Shown: piece by piece, positions 59,259-64,000 of the stretch
Numbering within the stretch: position 1 is the first letter of the stretch
How the letters are laid out: each line of letters opens with the position of its first letter
Origin: Paucibacter sp. KBW04
Lineage (GTDB): Bacteria > Pseudomonadota > Gammaproteobacteria > Burkholderiales > Burkholderiaceae_C
Direction: 5' to 3'
DNA length: 64,000 nucleotides
Assembly (NCBI RefSeq): GCF_003852425.1
Contig: NZ_QAJN01000008.1
Location: 124,001 to 188,000 of the forward strand
Position numbers and translations under genes: made by a program
Notes under the pieces: generated by a model
Databases searched by the model: none
The model's input: only the letters and a program-made list of their open reading frames with translations
What the model was told of the DNA's origin: nothing

Positions 59259-60239
59259 ATGGTCGAACTCAGGCATCTACGCCATCTGCTGGTTTTGGCC
59301 GAGCATGGCAACTTCAGCCGCGCGGCGGAGGTCTTGCATCTGACTCAACCGGCGCTGACACGCAGCATTCAGGCCTTGGAGGCGCAGGTGGGGGCGGTCT
59401 TGTTCGAGCGCCGCCGTGGCCATATCGAAGCCACCGAAATGGGCCGCTTGCTGCTGCGCCATGCCAAGGCCTTTCAAACCTCGGCCTTGGACCTGGAGCA
59501 TGAGATCCGCCTGGCCAAGGGGCTGGAGCTGGGTGAGCTGCGTATCGGTGTCGGCCCCTACGGCGGCGCGGCTCTGATCGGCCCGGTGGTGGGGCGATTG
59601 AATCAGCGCTATCCGCAGCTGCGGGTGCAGTTGGTGGTGGCGCCCTGGCAGGAGCTGCCCGAGCGCGCCCGTGCCCGCGATGTGGATCTGGTGGTGGCCG
59701 AGCTGAGTGAGATCGAGCGCCTGGAGGACTTTGCGCTGGAGCGATTGAGCGCCCACGAGACGGTGACGGTGTGTCGCCCAGGCCACCCCATGCTGGGGCT
59801 GGAGCGGCCCAGCCTGGCCGAGCTGTTTGCCTACCCGCTGGCCGGGCCGCGTCTGCCGCCCGGCGTGGCCGAAGCCTTGATCAAGGCCGCGCCCGCAGCC
59901 CAGCGCGAGCGCTTGCAAAGACTGGGTTTGCTCACCTTGCAATGCGACAGCTCAAGCCTGCTCAAAAGCATCGTGCAGGAATCCGACGCCTTGTCCACCA
60001 TGCCGCGCTTCATGGTGCAGGCGGAGCTGAGCCTGGGTCGCCTCTGCGCCTTGCCCAGCCTGCTGCCCGAACTGCGCCCGCGCTTCGGCGCCGCCTGGCT
60101 GCAGCAGCGCAGCCTGTCTGGCGCGGCCCTGCAGTTTGTCGAACTCTTGCGCAGCCATGATGCGGCCTTGAGCCAGGCTGGCGCGCAGGCCAAGCAGGTC
60201 AAGCGCAGGGCGGCGGCAAAAAGGGCTGCACAGTCTTGA
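59259..60239 (+). CDS. LysR-family regulator, probably of the alkyl-sulfatase group
   Basis: 326 residues. The N-terminal helix-turn-helix (LRHLLVLAEHGNFSRAAEVL, then LTQPALTRSIQALEAQVG) is strongly LysR-like; the rest is the effector domain (LRIGVGPYGGAALIGPVVGR). It resembles regulators such as SdsB, which activate sdsA-type genes, and the divergent placement supports that. The effector may be an alkyl sulfate or its alcohol; this is inferred. It has a basic C-terminal tail. Its 3' end overlaps the converging DJ-1 gene by 41 bp. Confidence 0.85.
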   Translation: MVELRHLRHLLVLAEHGNFSRAAEVLHLTQPALTRSIQALEAQVGAVLFERRRGHIEATEMGRLLLRHAKAFQTSALDLEHEIRLAKGLELGELRIGVGPYGGAALIGPVVGRLNQRYPQLRVQLVVAPWQELPERARARDVDLVVAELSEIERLEDFALERLSAHETVTVCRPGHPMLGLERPSLAELFAYPLAGPRLPPGVAEALIKAAPAAQRERLQRLGLLTLQCDSSSLLKSIVQESDALSTMPRFMVQAELSLGRLCALPSLLPELRPRFGAAWLQQRSLSGAALQFVELLRSHDAALSQAGAQAKQVKRRAAAKRAAQS

Positions 60240-60822
60240 GCAGCCGCTCCACATACGCCTCTTTGTCGCCCACCGGCGCCACCGTGAGCAAGGCCTCGCG
60301 GGTGGCGGCCTCGCCCGCCTTCATCAGCATCACCCAGGTCGCCAAGTACTGAGAGGCCAGGCAGCCGCCGGCGGTGGCGATGGGGCCCTGGGCATGGAAG
60401 GGCTCGTCCAGCACCCGGGCGCCGGCTTCAAGCACCCAGGGCTTGCTGCTTGCATCGGTGCAAGCAGGCTGTTGGCCTAGCAAACCGAGCCGGGCCAACA
60501 GCAAGCTGCCCGAGCATTGGGCGCCGATCAGCTGGCGCAGCGGATCCAACTGCAGGCGATCCAGCAGGGCGGAATTTTCTGCAATCGCGCGGGTGTAAAG
60601 CCCAGAGCCGAACAGCACCACCTCGGCCTCATTGGCCCATTCCAGCGGGCGTTGTAGCTGGACTTGCACGCCGTGCATGGAGCTGATCGTGCCGCCCGGC
60701 CCGCACAGCTCGGCCTTGAAACCCTGGGCCTGCAAGCGGTTCAAGAGGCCCAGCGGGATAAAGCTGTCCAGCTCGTTGAAACCTTCAAAGCTGAGGATGG
60801 CGATGCGGGTGGAAGCACTCAT
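60199..60822 (-). CDS. DJ-1/PfpI-family protein
   Basis: 207 residues, single domain. It opens RIAILSFEGFNELDSFIPLG, matching the first strand-helix of the family. The nucleophile elbow GAQCSGSLLLARLGLL holds Cys103. The later segment ATAGGCLASQYLATWVM is family-typical. Members include glyoxalases, isonitrile hydratases, chaperones and regulators; the present one resembles the stand-alone isonitrile-hydratase-like subgroup in layout, but substrate is unknown. It is divergent from the OPT transporter gene (57 bp apart). Confidence 0.85.
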   Translation of the reverse strand: MSASTRIAILSFEGFNELDSFIPLGLLNRLQAQGFKAELCGPGGTISSMHGVQVQLQRPLEWANEAEVVLFGSGLYTRAIAENSALLDRLQLDPLRQLIGAQCSGSLLLARLGLLGQQPACTDASSKPWVLEAGARVLDEPFHAQGPIATAGGCLASQYLATWVMLMKAGEAATREALLTVAPVGDKEAYVERLLKTVQPFLPPPCA

Positions 60823-60879
60823 GGGGCTTGATCCGGCTGAGGTCTACAGTGCGGCCCATCCTAGTCAATCCCGCCCCTC

Positions 60880-62706
60880 ATGTCCTCTTTTGCTGATTCC
60901 GCCCCGGCCCTGCCGGATACCCGCCGCTGGGCCTGGCTGCCACCCGTGGGCTCGGCCGCTTACTACGCACTGCTGGCTGCCGTGGGCATGCTGGTGCTGG
61001 GCCCCTTGGGCGGCCTCACCGCCGCCTTCATGAATTTCTCCATCGGCTTCTACGTCGGTGGCCAGGTGCTGGCCGGCATTCTGGGCTCGGTGGTCACCTA
61101 TGGCTACGGCAGCGAGGGCAAGCACGGCGCCAACTACATCCAGACGGCGGCCGCCTCGGTGGCCGGCATGATGGCCATGAGCACCTTGATCCAGGCCATG
61201 GTCTGGATGGGCATGCCGGCCGTGCCCTTCTGGCAGATGGTCACTTATATGCTTTGCATAGGCATGATGGGGGCGGGCATAGGCATGCTTTACACGCCCA
61301 TCCTGGTCGAGCGCATGCAGCTGACCTTTCCCTCCGGCCTGGCGGTGGCCAATATCTTGCGTGCCTTGACCGACCCGGTCTTGCTGCGTCAATCGGTCTC
61401 GCGCTTGTTCGGCGGCCTGGCGGTGGGCGCCATCGGCGGCTGGGCTTCGGCCAAGGTGGCGCTGCTGGGGGTGATCGAGCTGTCCACCTCCACCTTTGGC
61501 GCCGGTTTGATCGTGGGCGCCCGGGTGGGCATCCCGGCGCTCACCGGCGGCCTGGTGTTCTGGGCCCTGGCGCCGTACTTCATCAGCATTGGCTGGCTGC
61601 AACCGGACGAGCCCTTTCGCAAGATCGCCTTTCTGATTGCACTCGGCATGATTCTGGGCGCGGCCCTCATCGATCTCAGCTTGATCTTCTGGCGCGCCGT
61701 CCATCGTCTGCGCGCGGTCTCCGAGGCCGATGCCGTGGCCGTGCCGGCCGAGCAGGTGGGGCGCGGCAGCGGCCCGCGCGCCAGCATGCCGCGCCTGCTG
61801 GCCTGGGTGGGGGTGTGGACGGTGGCCACCATCGTGGCGGGCATGAGCTTCTTCAATGAACCCCTGGGCTATATGGTGCTGGTGGTCGGCCTGGTCTATG
61901 TGTTTGCGGTCGTCAACGGCATCTCGGTGGGGCTGACCGATCAGAACCCGATCTCCTCGGCCTTTGTGGTGACGGTGCTGATTCTGGCCAGCGTGGGGCT
62001 CAAAGACCCCTTGCTGGGCCTGATGGCGGCCATGGTGGTGTTTGTCTCCAGCAGCGTGGCGGGTGATATGCAGCAGGACCGCTCGACCGGCTGGCGTCTG
62101 GGCTCCAACCGCACGCTGCAGTTCCGCTTCCAGGTGGCCGGCTTGCTGCTGGGTGCGGTGCTGGCGGTGGTGATCGCCCAGCTGTTCATGACGGCCTATC
62201 CGGTGCTCAAGCTGGACCAGACGGCCATGTCGGCCAGCGAGGCGCCCACCCAGTGGACCTCGGCCATGACTTACAAATTCGTCGGTGTCTTGCGCAGCCT
62301 GACCGAGCCCAAAGAGTTCCAGACCACGGCCATTCTGATCGGGCTGGGCATTGGCTTTGGCACCGAGTTGCTGCGCAAGCTGATCAAGCACCATGCGGCT
62401 TATCAGCGTTTTGCGCAAAGCGGCCGCAAGGGTTTTGCCATCGATTTCTGCCTGGACGCTTTGTTTTTGCCCAGCCCTTACGCCTCCTCCTTCGGTGGTT
62501 TTGTGAACCTGCCGACCTCGGCCTGGTTTGCGGCCGGCGGTATTGCGTCCAGCCTGATCAACAGCCTCAAGCCCAAAGCCCCGGCCACGGCCAGCGAATT
62601 GCCCGATGACATGAGCAGCACCTCCCTGGTCGGCGGCGGCTTGATCGCGGGCGATGCCTTGGCCGCCCTGGGTCTGGGTTTGGCGGGCTTGGCCGCGCTA
62701 CTTTGA
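60880..62706 (+). CDS. OPT-family oligopeptide transporter
   Basis: 608 residues with about 14-16 membrane helices, the size of bacterial OPT members. Family segments include LTFPSGLAVANILRA, VGARVGIPALTGGLVFWAL, SVAGDMQQDRSTGWRLGSN, and the C-terminal PSPYASSFGGFVNLP. OPT proteins are proton-coupled importers of short peptides or metal chelates. The protein probably acts alone. The ATG at 60880 follows the divergent promoter region shared with the DJ-1 gene. It ends just before a terminator that faces the TonB gene. Confidence 0.9.
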   Translation: MSSFADSAPALPDTRRWAWLPPVGSAAYYALLAAVGMLVLGPLGGLTAAFMNFSIGFYVGGQVLAGILGSVVTYGYGSEGKHGANYIQTAAASVAGMMAMSTLIQAMVWMGMPAVPFWQMVTYMLCIGMMGAGIGMLYTPILVERMQLTFPSGLAVANILRALTDPVLLRQSVSRLFGGLAVGAIGGWASAKVALLGVIELSTSTFGAGLIVGARVGIPALTGGLVFWALAPYFISIGWLQPDEPFRKIAFLIALGMILGAALIDLSLIFWRAVHRLRAVSEADAVAVPAEQVGRGSGPRASMPRLLAWVGVWTVATIVAGMSFFNEPLGYMVLVVGLVYVFAVVNGISVGLTDQNPISSAFVVTVLILASVGLKDPLLGLMAAMVVFVSSSVAGDMQQDRSTGWRLGSNRTLQFRFQVAGLLLGAVLAVVIAQLFMTAYPVLKLDQTAMSASEAPTQWTSAMTYKFVGVLRSLTEPKEFQTTAILIGLGIGFGTELLRKLIKHHAAYQRFAQSGRKGFAIDFCLDALFLPSPYASSFGGFVNLPTSAWFAAGGIASSLINSLKPKAPATASELPDDMSSTSLVGGGLIAGDALAALGLGLAGLAALL

Positions 62707-62713
62707 CGGGTCG

Positions 62714-62750
62714 AAAAAAAGCCCCGGCTCAGCGGACTGAGCGGGGCTTG
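62714..62750 (-). terminator. Rho-independent terminator of the TonB-receptor gene
   Basis: AAGCCCCGCTCAG and CTGAGCCGGGGCTT pair on the minus strand with one bulged base around TCCG and lead into a run of seven Ts. It is 47-83 bp past the stop at 62797 and can also end OPT transcripts. Confidence 0.85.
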
Positions 62751-62796
62751 TGCTGCGCGGGCTAGCGGCCCGCGCTCGACTTGACGCTTCTTGCGA

Positions 62797-64000
62797 TCAG
62801 AAGAACTTGTGCTCCAGCTTCAGGCTGAAGCCGCGGCCGTTTTCGCTGTCCAGGAAGTTGTTGTAGTGGCTGGAGAAACGCGGCGTCGCGTCAAACACAT
62901 TCACCACCTGGGCGTTCAGCTTGGTCTTCTTGCCCAGCTGATAGATGGCGCCCAGATTCCAGCTGGTGTAGGCGCCGATCTTGTCGATCTCGGTGCCGGC
63001 AGGTGCTTGCGAGGGATCGTCATAGTTCAGCACGCCGGCCTTGGTGATGGCGGTGAGCACGCTTTCCAGGTCACCGGTCTTCAGGCTGAAGAAGGTGACG
63101 TTCTTCCAGTTCGGACGCTCGTAACCATTCAGACGGCTGGAGAGCGGAGTGCCTTCCACATCCGACTGCTTGTAGCTGAAGGTGTGGTTGTGCTGGCTCT
63201 CGGCCCTCAAGACGCCGAAGGGCAGCTTGACGCGGGCCTTCAGGGCGATGTCGATACCGCTGGTCTCGATGCGGCCCACATTGCGATAAGGCGTCACCAA
63301 GCCCTTCAGTCGGCCATCCTTCAGGCCGGGATTGGCCGCTTCCAGCGCTGGGTTGCGCGGGTCACGAATCACCATGTCCTTGAAGCCGTCCACCGTGAAC
63401 TCGTTGTCCAGCAGGTACTGGGCGTTCAGGATGGAGATGGTGTCCTTCTGTTCCAGGCGGTAGACGTCAAAGCTGGCGAACAGATCGGAGGTCGGCTGCA
63501 GAGCCAGACCCAGGGCGAAGATCTTGGTGCGTTCGGGCTTGAGCTCCGGGTTGGCCAGAATTTTCAATTCGGGGCTGTACTTGCAGGACTTCACGTCATA
63601 GCCCAGGGGCTTGCAACGCACCCAGTCGGCCACCGTGGTGTAGGCCCTGGATTCCGACATATACATCTCGGGCAGCGAGGGGGCCTTGAAAGCGGTGTTG
63701 AAGTTACCGCGGATCAGGACTTCTTTGCTGGGCCGGAAGGCGATGGCCAGCTTGGGGTTGGTGGTGCCGCCGAAGTCGTTGTACTGGTCGTGGCGCAGGG
63801 CGGCCTGGATCTCGATCTGCTTGATGGGTTGCAGATTGAATTCACCATAGGCCGACACGGTGCGGCGCGAGCCATCGGCGCCGGTGCCGCCCAGGCCTTC
63901 GATTTCCTTGCGGATCACTTGGCCATCGGGCGTGTCCTTCAGGGTGTCGCGCATGGCTTGCACGCCCCAGGCGAAGCCCACCGGGCCGCCCAGGGTGAAC
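62797..64000 (-). CDS. TonB-dependent receptor, C-terminal part (5' end outside window)
   Basis: About 400 residues of the outer-membrane beta barrel are visible. Typical segments: AFRPSKEVLIRGNFNTAFKA, then PSLPEMYMSES, ELKPERTKIFALGLALQP, NWKNVTFFSLKTGD, and a terminal strand ending in KLEHKFF with the final Phe. The plug domain and TonB box lie outside the window, so the ligand (siderophore, sugar or vitamin) cannot be judged. An in-frame Met at 63981 is internal, since the frame stays open to the edge. A pair of cysteines (VRCKPLG, VKSCKYS) sits in one extracellular loop, as in some large-substrate receptors. Confidence 0.88.
   Translation of the reverse strand, partial: FTLGGPVGFAWGVQAMRDTLKDTPDGQVIRKEIEGLGGTGADGSRRTVSAYGEFNLQPIKQIEIQAALRHDQYNDFGGTTNPKLAIAFRPSKEVLIRGNFNTAFKAPSLPEMYMSESRAYTTVADWVRCKPLGYDVKSCKYSPELKILANPELKPERTKIFALGLALQPTSDLFASFDVYRLEQKDTISILNAQYLLDNEFTVDGFKDMVIRDPRNPALEAANPGLKDGRLKGLVTPYRNVGRIETSGIDIALKARVKLPFGVLRAESQHNHTFSYKQSDVEGTPLSSRLNGYERPNWKNVTFFSLKTGDLESVLTAITKAGVLNYDDPSQAPAGTEIDKIGAYTSWNLGAIYQLGKKTKLNAQVVNVFDATPRFSSHYNNFLDSENGRGFSLKLEHKFF

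Noticed and set aside
60865-62418. Long minus-strand open frame opposite the OPT transporter
   Set aside because: Its His/Gln-rich translation has no recognisable fold, and the plus strand encodes a full OPT protein with membrane helices.

Overview
The window looks like chromosomal DNA of a GC-rich betaproteobacterium, most likely Burkholderiales of the Roseateles/Paucibacter/Rubrivivax type. That placement is an inference. It rests on strong GC bias at third codon positions, three PEP-CTERM sorting-signal proteins, a type-B PutA with a separate Lrp-type regulator, liv-type amino-acid transport genes beside valine-catabolism genes, and many c-di-GMP and two-component proteins. I see no rRNA, tRNA, CRISPR array, complete insertion sequence or prophage. 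Gene density is high and most genes are ordinary housekeeping or environmental-response genes.

Layout. 0-5.2 kb: an edge-truncated secreted thioredoxin, a small monooxygenase-fold protein, and a secreted-protein patch in which a PHP-domain/Ig-like protein is translationally linked to a PEP-CTERM protein, followed by a second PEP-CTERM gene with a LacI-type palindrome upstream. 5.7-11 kb: AlkD-like repair protein, a 1007-residue hybrid histidine kinase whose Hpt domain has lost its phospho-acceptor histidine, and a DUF4397 lipoprotein with a clear terminator. 11.2-17.4 kb: 2,4-dienoyl-CoA reductase, then a signalling patch of PAS-GGDEF-EAL, HDOD and BLUF blue-light proteins. 17.4-21.4 kb: DUF885 metallopeptidase-like protein, PPK2 and a PAP2 phosphatase. 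21.5-23.6 kb: a small accessory patch with lower GC content holding a DUF6869-like protein, an orphan protein and a HEPN-motif protein.

23.6-36 kb: proline catabolism (PutR-like regulator divergent from putA), an outer-membrane-like protein, a MocR-type regulator with a tandem operator, a SYLF lipoprotein, a membrane-anchored hydrolase, proC, ubiC, an AP2-like protein and ubiA. 36-39 kb: AraC regulator divergent from a DMT exporter, then a diguanylate cyclase. 39-50 kb: branched-chain amino-acid metabolism. One unit encodes a periplasmic binding protein followed by mmsA and mmsB, divergent from a LysR gene. A second unit encodes livG-livF-binding protein-livH-livM. Together they suggest uptake of branched-chain amino acids coupled to valine degradation. 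50-54 kb: PEP-CTERM protein, prfC, DUF1203 protein and an AraC-GyrI regulator. 54-60 kb: two exported proteins, at least one of them DUF1254-type, and an SdsA-type alkyl sulfatase, divergent from a LysR gene across an 18-bp palindrome. 60-64 kb: DJ-1/PfpI protein, OPT oligopeptide transporter and an edge-truncated TonB-dependent receptor.

No single element stands out as a clearly new system. The items best worth a second look are the His-to-Arg Hpt domain, the Arg-for-Lys Walker A in LivF, the alkyl-sulfatase gene group, the BLUF/HDOD/EAL neighbourhood, the HEPN-containing accessory patch and the AP2-like protein between ubiC and ubiA.
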